Shown here: positions 33,936 through 46,900 of the stretch, one piece after another
Numbering within the stretch: the stretch's first letter is position 1
Layout: every line of letters starts with the position of its first letter
Assembly: GCF_021018895.1 (NCBI RefSeq)
Contig: NC_079377.1
Span: forward strand, 434,001 to 498,000
Length of the DNA stretch: 64,000 bases
Direction: 5' to 3'
Source of the DNA: Seriola aureovittata
Taxonomy: Eukaryota > Chordata > Actinopteri > Carangiformes > Carangidae
Notes under the pieces: generated by a model
Database searches by the model: none
Told to the model about the DNA's origin: nothing
What the model saw: only the letters and a program-made list of their open reading frames with translations
Made by a program: the position numbers and the translations under genes

Positions 33936-34185
33936 GAGCCCCTTTTACACCACAAATAGAGCTACATGTTCTTCCCTTAGAGAGTTGAGCTGCTCTTTGA
34001 CAAACTTCAGCTGAATACTTATTTTAAATGAGCTGGTTCACAGCTCTGCTCATCTGTCGACGCAGTAGCTTCCTCTGTCGTGTCCATGGCAACAGGACTC
34101 CATGCTCCGTGTGTGGTGGACTCATGAGCAGAGCTGTGAACCAGCTCATTTAAAACAAGTATTCATGAAAGGGGCTATTTGTGAG
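33936..34185. mobile_element. Palindromic MITE-like hairpin
   Basis: GAATACTTATTTTAAATGAG and CTGGTTCACAGCTCTGCTCAT (34,013-34,055) are inverted at about 34,124-34,164 (ATGAGCAGAGCTGTGAACC ... CAAGTATTC). The outer flanks (CCCCTTTTACACCACAAATAG and GGGGCTATTTGTG) continue the pairing imperfectly. No target duplication determined. Confidence 0.8.
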
Positions 34186-34194
34186 CTTGTGTCT

Positions 34195-34415
34195 TGTCAG
34201 GAGCAAGTGGTAGTGATTGTTGCTTGACAGGAGCTTCAGCCATTGTTGTGTTTATAATACCAGAGGTCATATTACGTTCTCTGACCAGCTATGTCTTCAG
34301 GGCAGATTGGATGCTACAGTGGCTCGGTATCAGGAAGTGACAACTTGGGTAAGGGCTTGTACTTCAGTAGAAGAAAAGACGTGATAGAGACAAGAGCTAA
34401 CATTGTTAATTGTCT
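34195..34415 (+). repeat. Dispersed repeat related to 38,185-38,360
   Basis: Shares TTGTGTTTATAATAC, CTTCAGTAGAAGAAAAGA and GAGACAAGAGxTAACATTGTT with 38,185-38,360. A second unclassified family duplicated within the window, directly next to the hairpin at 33,936-34,185. Confidence 0.7.
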
Positions 34416-34419
34416 GTGG

Positions 34420-37400
34420 CCTCAGCCTCATGGTGGCACTGGTGTGTCACTGTTACTATGAATAAATACAGACACAATGAGGAAGAAGCATATGAACATT
34501 ATTGCCACAGTGACTTGATGGAGGAGCATTTCCTTTGATAGTGGAGGGTTTTGATGATGACAGCTCTGCAAATGTATTTGTACCTGATTCTACTGATAAG
34601 CGTCTTTTGTGACATTCATAAATTCCAAACCTGACAATGTGTTTCCATGTGCGTCTTGAGTGACCACTTGTGATCAGATCTCACTTCCCTGCTCAATATC
34701 CAAACAAACACAAGTTGTTTTTAGCCTAGGACAAACATTGATGAGTATTTTATTTCACATTTCACTGACACAATTTTCCATCCATTGTACATGAATCACT
34801 GTAGTTACTGTTACACTTAGTGAGGAAGGTCAATCAGGAAAGAATCAGTCTAACATGGTGTTCACCATAGCAACAAGGTTGACATCTCCGCTTTTCTGTT
34901 CTCACCAGCTTTGTGAAATGATTCTTAATAGTAAAAAGGAAAACAGAAACACAATGAGCACTTTCTTTATATTTTATTTATTACATAGTAAAAAGTACAT
35001 TACCTTTCATTTATATATATATATATATATATACACATAATATTCATGTAATTTCCTGTTCAAGCAAGAATCAGCTGATATATCTAAGAGTCCCATACAA
35101 CAAATAAACCCACTGTTTACAAAATGTCTCACGTGCGTGGCTCTATAAGGCTGTAGTGTTACCTGACTGACATATACACACTGTATCTACGTCATCTGTA
35201 CTGCAGTGGAAAAGTCCATCAGTTCTTTCCCAGGTCAATAAATAACATTATCATTAAACATCACAGAGATAATCCCGGGGCCACTTTGAATGGATGTTCA
35301 GCTTTCATCTAAACCACAATCAAAGACACACATTTGGCATTAAAATGGTGAATTAGTCTCCATTAGTTTGTCAATGTACGTGTCATTGTACACAAGACAC
35401 AGTCAGCATGCAAGAATGTCAACATATATGTATCCAGGGAAAATGCAGCATATGAAAAACTCTTGGTGAAATTTAACCACAACTGAAAACTTACTGTGGA
35501 AATGTAAATAACTGCACATTAGCACTAATTGTAGCAATAAAACACTTGACTGCGAAAAACAACCATCTCTGGTATGTAGGTCATCCAGACTGCTGCCACT
35601 ATGTTTAGAAATCAAGCTGCAAATTCTGATTTAAAGATTGATGTCAGGTCCATCTGTATTCTGGTTCATTTGGTTAGGACCAAAGAAGAAAATCCACTGT
35701 TGCATCTTAGTTCTGCTCCAGTTCATGTTCACACTGACTTTTTGCAGTCCAGTGAGAAGTGAACAAGAAGTCATGTGACTGAGACTCTTACCTGTGTAGT
35801 GTCACCATCAACTGGATGTCATGAATTAACAGCGATGAAAAGGTAGAAATGGGTTCTACAATGTTCTACAACTCTGAATCAATTAACGAACGCCACAGAT
35901 TCATTGTAGTGTTGCTGTGTTGATGGGATGAAAAAGGCTGAACCCAGACAGAATGCACATGCTGCAGTAACCGTGCAACTGGTTCATCTTCAAAAAAGCA
36001 TTTGGATTTATTAACTCAATAATTAGCTTTGCATGAAAAAGGTGTATTTTATTAACGTCAGCACAGTGGAGCAGCGAACTCCAGCTCCAACAAACGAGAA
36101 CAACACTTCAGAACTTCAATCAGCTCTGGTGGAGTGAAGAAAAGCTCTGTGCCTCTACAGGCTGTTGTTTACTGCTGAAGTTGTAACGTTACCAACACAC
36201 TGGAGCAAATGACCCGCTGAAAAATTCACACATATGAACAGAGACAGATGGTTTCCACAGACAGATGCTATAACGTCAGTGGTAAGTGAATTTCAACACT
36301 AACTATTCAGTAGTGATTACATTCAGCAGTGAAGTTTTCCGTCACTGCTGTTCGCTGCTCTATACATCCTGTTTGATATGATCAGTAACCAGCCAGGCTA
36401 CAGGCTCTTACATGTGTGGACTGTTAGAACATAACATATAAACATGATAAAATGACATCAGTTCTCTTGTAAAATATTTGTTAGATTTACCATAAGCCTT
36501 TCAAGTTACACCGAGCTCACAGCAGACTCAAGTATCGCTGTTTCAGAATGTTTTAGATGTGTCATCTCTGGTCACACAATCCCTCTGTGTTTAGAGCAGG
36601 AGGACTCAATAAGGTGCCTGAAATCAAAGCTTGTTTTTTAGCATTGAGAAAAAATTGGTAGAAATAAACTGTGGAGTCCAGAGCTTCTGACTTTGGACAT
36701 TACGGGAAAACAGAACAGAACAAAAACTGACTGATTAATAAAGTTGTTTTTCTGTACACTTTTGTCCTTCTACAGGAAACCTCGTCGTGATTTCAACCAA
36801 GTTGATGAGAGAATGTGGGAGTGACAGTGTTAAATAAAATCTAAACCTCAACAAAAACAACTGATTATCCTCCATCCATGAACCTGATCTTGATAACATT
36901 AGGAATAATTTCAGTCTTACATATGAAAACTGTTAGAATTTAACACACTGAGGTCAAGAGGCCGAGTCCCCCACAGCTGGTGATTTTACCAGCACATCTA
37001 TACTACAAACCAGGACTATGTGTGTGTATCTAATTCTTCTGAGCCATAAAGCTCCACTGTCCAAGAACTTCAACACAAATCAGTGAGTCACACTGTCCTT
37101 CATTAGCATGAATACACTGTAGTTTATTTTGTCTCAGAAGAATAATATCAGCATGTGGAGGGGAAAAACTGAATCTTTACATTTGATGTTATTGTATTGG
37201 CCTAAAATATATATAATGCACTGAGTTTAAAAACACTGGCATCAGCCAGTAAAATGCTCACCATGTGCAGTACAGTAGAAACTCACCCAAAGTCTCCCCA
37301 GAAAACAGAGTATGAGATCTCAGTGTTCTCAGTGAAGCTACATTTGTACCTTTTTAACTTATTTTTACGTGAAAGACTTGTCTTGAATTTTCTTAACATG

Positions 37401-37686
37401 ATGTCACATCGTCTCCATTTAGTCATTTATCCACAGGAATTAGAAAATGCCAAACACAAAAATGGCACAAAGAATGCATGGTGCACCTGCAACAGTGTCA
37501 GATGTTTAACCCTGATCTACCCCTTAAAATCAAACGTGGGTTAACTGAGGTGTCACTTCTACTTTGTCCTTTCATATATATTTCATCACAAACCTGGTGA
37601 CAAGCAGCTCCTGAAGCTGTAGTTAAAGTCTGTCAGGTCCAGTTGTTAAAGAGGTGTAATGAGGGTGTAGGGTAGCTTGAGTTCTC
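34420..37686. other. Region between convergent genes / probable gbf1 3' UTR
   Basis: No coding signal. The gbf1 stop is at 37,687, so part of this is gbf1 3' UTR. The nearest minus-strand AATAAA is at 37,123-37,128; others are near 36,049, 36,007 and 34,975. A (TA)n tract lies at about 35,011-35,031. The true 3' end cannot be chosen from sequence alone. Confidence 0.5.
37123..37128 (-). terminator. gbf1: Candidate gbf1 polyadenylation signal
   Basis: Minus-strand AATAAA 559 bp after the stop, the first one encountered. Other AATAAA motifs lie further downstream, so this is only a candidate. Confidence 0.35.
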
Positions 37687-37940
37687 TTACTTGACCTCGT
37701 CAGAGGGGCTCGTAGGTCTGGGACCGGAAAGCAGCGGTACTGGGGAGGTGGCCTCGATGAGGGCAGGGTTCAGAATGATTGGCAGGGACATGGGTGGGAC
37801 TCCCACCTGCAGGGGAGAGGCGAGGGGCTGCAGGATGAGGGGCGACTGGCTCAAGTGTGAGGGAGCCTGGGCAGGGGACGTTGTTAGCGGTACCGGCATG
37901 GGGGGAATCGAGGGTGGGACTGAAGATGATTGGTCGGATC
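37687..37940 (-). CDS. gbf1: gbf1 terminal coding exon
   Basis: [20 protein letters not shown], then the conserved [19 protein letters not shown] and [19 protein letters not shown], ending SPSDEVK and TAA at 37,687-37,689. Acceptor TTTTCTAG. Confidence 0.97.
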
Positions 37941-40900
37941 CTAGAAAACAGAATATACATTATAATACACTTCAGTAACTATTCCACTAGTCAGTTTTCT
38001 AATGGGACACAAGTGTAAAGCAGGCTCTGAGTGATCTTTCAGACCTGGGCTCATATGTAAGCGACTCCTCAGCCACCTTGTCTCAGAGGTTTAGTAAATA
38101 CAGACTGGCATGATGGATGTGATGCACTGTGACAGCACACAGTAGTTACTGTAAAAGTCTGCTGAGATAAAGTGTACATTATAGAAGCTATTTGTAAGTT
38201 TTGCTATTACTTCAGAGCCAACGTTAGCATCATTGTGTTTATAATACAAGAAGTTAAAGTCCTCTGAGCAGCTACTTCTTCAGGACAGACTGGAGGCTTC
38301 AGTAGAAGAAAAGATGTGCTTGAGACAAGAGTTAACATTGTTGTTGCTTCCTACAGCTGTTGGTGATTAAAAAATGAAGTTTGATGCTGAACTCAAATTT
38401 CCTCTAGACTGGTAAGTAAACAGCTGCTAATGCTAACATACAAACAGCTCCTTTAAAGCTCTGAAAAAATCAATCAATATGAGAATGAAGCAATGACAAT
38501 CCAAATGGTTAATGAAAACTTACTGGTCAATCTGAACCATTTGTCCCCTGAGGTCCTGAACACTTGTATGAAATTTTTAGAAGAAAAGAGTAGGCCAACT
38601 GTGTTTCACTGTCCAAATTTACAACAACACTGAAAACAGTTGTTCAGACTATATCTAGGATTGTTTGGAGTGAAGATATGTGTGTATTTGGTATACATCC
38701 AAAGAACTTTGTTGTTAGTTCAAAACACATGACTTTGGAGGATGACAGCTTTATCTTGATGGATATACATGTATGCAATGTATACATTGCATGTATACAG
38801 AAGGAGATGGCATCTTGTATTGTCTGATGTGTTTTTTTTGTTTTGCTTGTTGGATGTGTAAAATTCAATAAAAAAAATACTGTTTAATGTATTCAGCTTA
38901 TATACAAATATATGGCTGCTTAGTTACTTGTGAACAGTGGTGATTCTTTCACTTAAGTAAATGTGTTATCTTCTAAATGTAATGAAAGTATGAAGTATGA
39001 AGTGACTGCACTCGTAATGCAGAAAAATTGCCACTATCGGTGTTGTACTGTTGTGTTTCATGGATTATTATTATTGGTGCATTGAAGTGCATGTTGGACT
39101 TAAGTATGTTAGTTATTTAGGGCTTTGCTAAGTGCACCCTTAAATGCATCTCTTGGGTCTTTAGTGATCTAGGATGAAATACCTCATCATTCATGTTGCT
39201 CCCTGCTGTTACTCAAACCATCTGTCTTCAACAATGTTCTGCTTTCAAAATGTCATCACTGATGAAATGAAATGCATCGTTTCTCTCATGCTTTTCTCTC
39301 GGTGGTGATGCTGAGGTATAGAGTCTATTTGTTCCACGGGATGCTGGGTGAGTGATTGTGGGTTGTGCCGAGTAAAAGAAGTGATAGTGAACTCAAACGT
39401 TTATTCCTGTCTATTATATATGTCAGGAGTGTGTGTTTGATAGCTGTAATGATTAACTGAGGGACAGAAAATGATTCATCAGCAGTAATTCAAGCAAAAA
39501 TGTGGAACATTTCATGGTTTCTACTTTTCAAATGTGAGACTTTGCTTTTTTAAAATTTTTTATAGTAAATCTTTTGGACTGCTGGTCGCACAAAACATTT
39601 AATAACATAAAATAGAGCTGTAGAAGAATTGTGATGGATGTTTTTAACTGTTAATTGTAACTGTTGCAGCCCTATATGATCTAATATGATCATTAGTTTC
39701 ATCGTCATTCACCATTGTTTCAAAGTCAGTATCAGACTTAGGGATTTATTTTGCTCTTCACTGATTTACAGATTGATCTTTGATTGAAACTTTGCCCATT
39801 TGCATCATTGGTCTTAGTAAATATCCCACATACGTGAAAATATGTAGCAACATCACATTCTGCAGCCCTTACTGTAATTCAGGCTACGCTTAGCAAATCC
39901 ATCGAAGTCTTCAATTCATCTCTGCCACTGACTGTTCATATTGCAATTTCGCTCACAACTTCATCCAATCTCCATAAAACACTATACACACTTAACACTA
40001 TCAATCATTTGGCTCTGAAATGCAAGTATGATGGAAAAGATAATAATGATTGCACTTAAAATTATCATCATATGTGGTTTCACAGGACAGTTTCAGTGTC
40101 TTGCTTTCCACCCTGCCAAAGGTCACAGAGGAAAACAATGACTACTGCCTTTGGCTTTAGTAATAATCTAATTTACAGACACTGAGTACTGGCACAGTAT
40201 CACCTATATACAGTATGTGCACAAAGCCCATGCTGGTCACAGAGTGTGTGATAAAATGTAATGTGTTGAGACAGGAAACCTTGTTTGTTTTTACCGGTGG
40301 CACTTGTTGTTTGTGATTCCTGGGGTGATTCTGGCCTGTGGGTCTGTGTCTCTGCAGGGGCTACTGGGACAGGAGCTGGGGAGGGAGGCTGGCCAGGTGG
40401 TAGGGACACCTGAGGGGATGGAGGCCGAACTGCTAGGGGTGGCGGCGGCTGCATGGTCTCTGATGGAGGACTGGGTACCGGATCTAAAAATGAAGATGAT
40501 ACATAAGAGACACTAGCATCAAGCTCCCAGTAATACAACAAGCTGATGTGATTAGATCAAGCTGTTCACCTCGCGTGAAAGCAGACAAACTAATCTAGAT
40601 TTCCACATCCCTTCGGGTCTGCTGTGTACCTGGTATAACAGTCTGTTTGAAGAGCTCCTCCCTCAGGTGAGGCAGGAAACAGATGATTCGTTCCCAGGTA
40701 ATTTCCCACAGGTCTGAGTATCCTGTCCTTGAGTCAGCGCTGTGAAAGATCCCTGCTGTGTCCATCACCAGCAGCATATTCTTCAGAGACTCAGGGATCG
40801 CCTCCAACTACACAGACAAACAGAGGCAACACATCAGCAAGGTCTGAGTCAGTCAGTCATTTAACACCAGACTCAGACTTCAAAGTCCTGCAAAATATAT

Positions 40901-43900
40901 TCCTCTCTGTTCCAAGTGTGGTGATTTGTACATCTTTAGATAACTTAGAGGATAACATGCTCTACTGTTTGATGAGAACATTGTCCTAATTCACAGACTG
41001 TAAAACGGGATTCTATATGTCCAGATAATCAATCTCTCACATGTGGACAACACGTTTGTGTTCATTCAAACATTATTAGAAATGAAGACAACAAACCGGG
41101 AGTAAACACACATAAGTTACTGGTGAATTTATCTATACTGAAAAACAGATTATATAATGACTTCATGATGAGTTTCAACAGCCAACAAATGACATAAATG
41201 ACAAAACATCTGTAACATGGAAGGATTTGCGCATTCCCATAGACAACTACACTGCTCAAAAAAAAGAAGGGAACACTTTAAATCAGGGGGCTGGATTCAC
41301 AATCACAGGGAAAATCTAAGTAAAAATTTCAATCACAGACTGATTCAACTTGTGTGGATTTCATCATGGCAACTCATAATGTGTGTCAGTAGTGTGTTTG
41401 GCCGTGTGCCTGTATGCACTCCCTACAATGCCTGGGCATGCTCCTGATGAGTCAGCAGATGGTGTCCTGCAGGGATCTCCTCCCAGACATGGATCAGGGC
41501 ATCAGTGAGCTCCTGGACAGTCTGTGGCGGTACTTTCACCATAACGTCACATACGAGATCAATTGGATTTATGTCAGGGGAACGTGAGGGCCAGTCAATG
41601 GCATCAATGCCTTCATCATCCAGGAACTGCCTACACACTCTGGCCACATAAGGCCGGGCGTTATCCTGCACCAGGAGGAACCCAGGGCCCACTGCACCAG
41701 GGAGGATTTCTTCCCGGTACCTAACAACAGTCAGGGTACCGCTGGCTATGACATGGAGGTCTGTGTGACCCTCCAAGGATATGCCTCCCCAGACCATCAC
41801 TGACCCCCCTGCAGCCTGTGTCACATGTGCTCAGTACGAATCTGCTCTCATCTGTGAAAAGAACGGGGCGCCAATGGTGGACCTGCCGGTTCTGGTGTTC
41901 TCTGGAGAATGCCAGAAATGGGGCCCTCATGCCAACCTCATGGAGTCTGTTTCTGACAGTTTGGTCAGAAACATGAACACCAGTATCCTGCTGGAGGTCA
42001 TGTTGTAGGGCCCTGGCAGTGCTCCTCCTGTTCCTCCTCACACAAAGGAGCAGGTACCGGTCCTGCTGCTGGATTGATGCCCTTCTACGGCCCTGTCCAG
42101 ATCTCCTCGTGTAACGGCCGGTCTCCTAGTATCTCCTCCATGCTCTTGAGACTGTGCTAAGAGACACAGCAAACCTTCTTGACACCGCACGCATGGATGT
42201 GCTTTATTCTGCATCATATCCAAGAAGATCCAATGATACATCAGGTACCAGCCTGATATATCAGTTATCTGTAATCATGTCACAGTACTGTATGTTAATA
42301 CCTATCAACTGTATCACTATCCTCACCAGTAAGTCACTGGATCCTGCATGCATGTACTTGTCCATGAAGTCCAGAATGGTGAGCCAGAGGGCAGCAAAGG
42401 TGGGCAGGGACAGCAGAGGAGACAGGTGCTGGAGGAAAACCTGAAAATATGGAAAACAATCACATATCAGTCACAACTGCTGCCACAACAATGATCTCAG
42501 TTTATGTAAGCAGGCAGTTGTAAAGTGTTGGTCATTATTCTTGATGACTGTAGTAACTTTTTGTTTCCCATCTTCCCATCAGACATGAACATGGAGGGAT
42601 TTCTTTGAATACAGTATTATAATACAATTGGGGTAGGGGTGGGCGATATGACGATATTAGATCGTGAAGGATTACAACGTGAAGACGATCTTTCAAACTG
42701 CAGAGATCGTGGGATTGTCTAGGGGCACATTCTATAAATTGCAGTTCTATGCTGATGCACCGACGCGCCAGACGTATTGACGTCGTCAACCTGACCGACC
42801 AATCATAGCGAATTACGGGCAGTGACGCACTTTCCTACCCGCCTCCTTGTTTGTGTGTGTAGCGGTGTTACAGGGAGAGCGATGGCTGAAAGCCAAACGG
42901 AGTTGGTCGCTAAAAGAAATTCCACTTCCATTATATGGAATTGGTTTGGATTTTCCGCAACTGATCAAGTGCAAGCAAATGTAATTTGCAAAGTTTGCAC
43001 AGAAATGACTGTCAGTAATGTCTTTGATTGATATTTTACTTCCTGTTACTACTTTTGCAAGAGTGCACTTTATTAGAATGTTGTTGTTGTTTACCTTAAA
43101 CTTTACGTTGTTTGCGCATGCAGGCAAAACTGCGACTATCTGAAATAAAATCTGTTAAGAAAGGTTCTTTGGTCTAAATTGTCTGTTTTTCTTTTTCCAA
43201 TTTAAGATCGTGATAAAATCAAAATCGTGATTTTATTTTTAAAAAATCGTGATATGATATTTTTGCCATATTGCCCACCCCTAAATTGGGGTCTATTACA
43301 GTACAAGACAAATTCATTTGACATTGATATTTTCAGGCTCACTGACCTACTTATCATAGTTCTGTGGTAAAATGTAAGATGATAAGAGACATTTCAGGTA
43401 TATCCCCCTTCACTTCAGTGCTTTACTGTGGCACATCAACAGGCATATTGTCTCATGCTATTCAGTTCTGCTAGTTTCTTTATCATAGCAATTACTATTG
43501 ACTTATCTCTCTCCCTCTCCCTCCCTCTCCCTTATGCAAGGCACATTTATTTGTACAGCTCATTATCAGACACAGAAATCATTCAATGTGCTTAACAGAT
43601 ATAAAGGAAGCATAAACGAGCTGACAGCTCTTGAGATTTTAGAAGCCTACTAGGCTTATATACATTGGACATTTCAGATATATATATTCAGGGCATGAAT
43701 AAGTTTTTCTAAGTCTTAGACACAAGGTCTCTGACCTTACCTATGTTTTTGAGATTCCAAAATGCAGACTAAGATCCTCATCCATGATTACACTGCGAAT
43801 CTTAACATGGGTTGAAGTCTTTAATGCTCTAGACTCCAGTCTTTATTCAATTGAAGGAATTTTTGTTGAATGGAGCCATCCACTTTTACAAGTCACAGAC

Positions 43901-46900
43901 ACAATGAATCAATAGGACCAAAATCACCTGTGTGTCATCTGTGTAGCTATGATAACACACCTATTGCTCTTAGAGGATATGGCCAAAGGGGGCATATACA
44001 GAAGTAGTTCAAGAATTAATTTTTGTGCATGGTGGTTTTCACTGATTAATGAGTGCTGATAGAGACAAAACAACCCATGTTCTGAACCATGTGAGGACTG
44101 TTCTTGAAAGTCCAACCTTGTTTTCTAATTTGCCTGCTACATGTTTACATGAGCGCAGCACACCTTTTCTGCAGATTTTGCAGCTATTCACGTCTGGAGA
44201 CTCTATCATCTACTGCCTCAGCAGAATCATGTCACAGTCACATTTGTCCTCATTCTGATATTTGAAGTGAACATTAACAGAAGCTCTTCACCTGTACCTG
44301 CAGGATCTTATACACTGCTGCCACATGATTGGCTGACTGGATAATTGGATAATTGCATGAATAAGCAGATGCACAGGTGTTGCTAATGAAGTGCTCAGTG
44401 ATATGATGTGTTCATGACGTATCTGCTGGTTGTTGGTAGTGAGTGCTGCAGTGTGTGTTGCTCTTAACCTTCGACAGGAGTGTGCAGCCTCTCATCCTGG
44501 TCTCCTCCATACCACCCACATCTGCTGGGCTTATGTTGTCGAGTAGCTTGGTCAACAGGGGGAAAAGTACCTGCAAACACAAACACACACTCAACATCAG
44601 CAAGCTCCTGAAATCTACAAGTGAGCAGATTAAGAAAAGGGATTGCAGTAGATTAAATTATTTGTTTTACAATATCTATTCTGTATCAGGGCAGATAAAG
44701 GATTTTATAGTAAGTGCAGGCACATAGCTTCTCTTCTCCTTCCTCACCTTATTGAAGCAGGACTCCCACTCAGTTGCATCGAGTGTCTGCAGATCATGGA
44801 CAAGCAGCGCCCTCTGGAGGTACGTGAGTGCCTGCATACGAACCTGTCGCCTTGCATCACAGCACAGCCAAGCAATGCCTGCAGTGGGTAACAACGTATC
44901 AGACATCAGATGCAGTGGAGAATCAGATTCACCTGAAGCCTGTTATTCAGTTACATCAGCCAGATCAGTGTGTTTTATACTCCACCATTCATCAGTCTCT
45001 CAACATCTTCAAAATCAGTGATGTGGATATTCAAGTAGATTATTATTATACACGTGGGTGTACTGTTTATGTATGTGTTTCATGCAAGAGCATTGGGAAA
45101 CTGAAAATGTTTTTTTAATATTGTATTTATGTAGAGAAATTAACATGGGCCATTACATCATTATCTTGTTTTGTTAATATTTCTATCTAATTGTGACCTG
45201 TGAACATTTGAAACTGAAATTTAGATGTTTACATTAATTATCCCCTTTAGGTCAACCTATGTATTTTCTTTTTAGATAGTCTTGTCAAAAAAAATACCAG
45301 TTGCGTCTGAAATATGAGATGTAAATTTAAAAGATTTGACCTTTGATTAAAGTAGTCTGCTAAAATAGAACTAAGTTTAATTTGCAGTAGGATATGTGGA
45401 GCAGGTTTTGAGCCAATTCCACTTCTTACTTTTTTTTTTTTTTACCTCAGTAGCAGTCCGAGGGAAATTTGTGTAATTTATACAATAAAAAAAACAGCTC
45501 AGCAACATATCATGTATATATGTATTCTAAAAAGAAAAAAAAAAACGTATAACAAAATTTCGAACAGGCCCCACGTCAATGACATTTCTAAAAATTAGGA
45601 ATGTATTCAAGCTTATTTCCATGGTAGCCATTATCAGTTTTATAATCATATCCTGAAAATCCACTTGAACTGTACTATTAAAATGACCCTACATTATTCT
45701 ATTATAATATATAATATATATTATATATACAGTATAATGCACTCCAGTAACACACCACAATGAAAAAAAAAGCTCTAAGAAAAAAACTAAGAAAAATTAA
45801 CATTATAACCTTCATGAAGGTAGTTTTTACAGGAGCTGCTGTAGTGGACTGCATTAGATCTCCTGTATGTTGAGATCAGCGCCTACCTTGCAGCAGCGGG
45901 CACCAGCAGCTGGTCCATAGAGTCTGGGAGTCGGCCTCGATTTTCCTGCCTGCAGCCTGCAGATGGCGCTGCTCCTCTGCCCAGGAGCTGTAGATGCTTG
46001 CAGCCCGGGTGTGCAGGGTATGCATCAGGTCTAACAGCTGCATGATGACAAGTGAAGCCAAGCCAATATTTGGAGTATGAGGTTCAATCATTTACTACTA
46101 GCAACAAGCACTGAGTCAATTTCAAAGTTATTTGTACAGTACTGTCTTTATACTTTCATACGATCTGGTAACAGGACATTGTACTGTATACTATAGACAT
46201 TAAATTGTAGCTGACGAGCTGCAAACTAATCGGTATTTTTATACTTCTTATGGAGCAACAGGTATATTGGTAGAAAACAGCCCTCTTTAAAAGAGTTGAT
46301 CAAGACTTGAAATCCACTTTAGTTAACTACAAACAACAGATTTTTAAAGAGAGTGATAAGAGACCACTTTTCACTTTCATCAGAGGAATACATACAGAGT
46401 CTGTAATTATTGAACATCACAGCACTGTCATGTTTCTCTGGAACACAAATTGAAGGATAAAGAGCCATCCACACCAATAACAATACCTATAAATATAGTG
46501 TACACATCTGCCAGGAAGAATGAGATAAACTCCCCAGATTCAGGTGTGCACAGCTGGTACAGACTTAAGGGGGTTCTACTGAGTTAAAGGTCAGAATTTG
46601 AATAAGAGATTTCAGTTTTTGATATTAATACATTGTCAAAAAATTTTAAAAACCTTCTTTCACGTGGTCATGTAGGCTGATGAGCAAAATGGCAATTTTA
46701 TCCATTTAAAATTAAATCTACAAAACAATAGGGTGTGAAAAAAGTAAAAGGGTCTGAATACTTTTCTATGATATGACTGTGCTTTTCTGCAAAACAATGG
46801 CAACAGGCAACAGGATAAAAATACACTGGTATTATCTCTTAATCTAACATTCCCACCCCAGTCAGCATTGCACCAGAAACAAAGGACAAATCAGATATTA

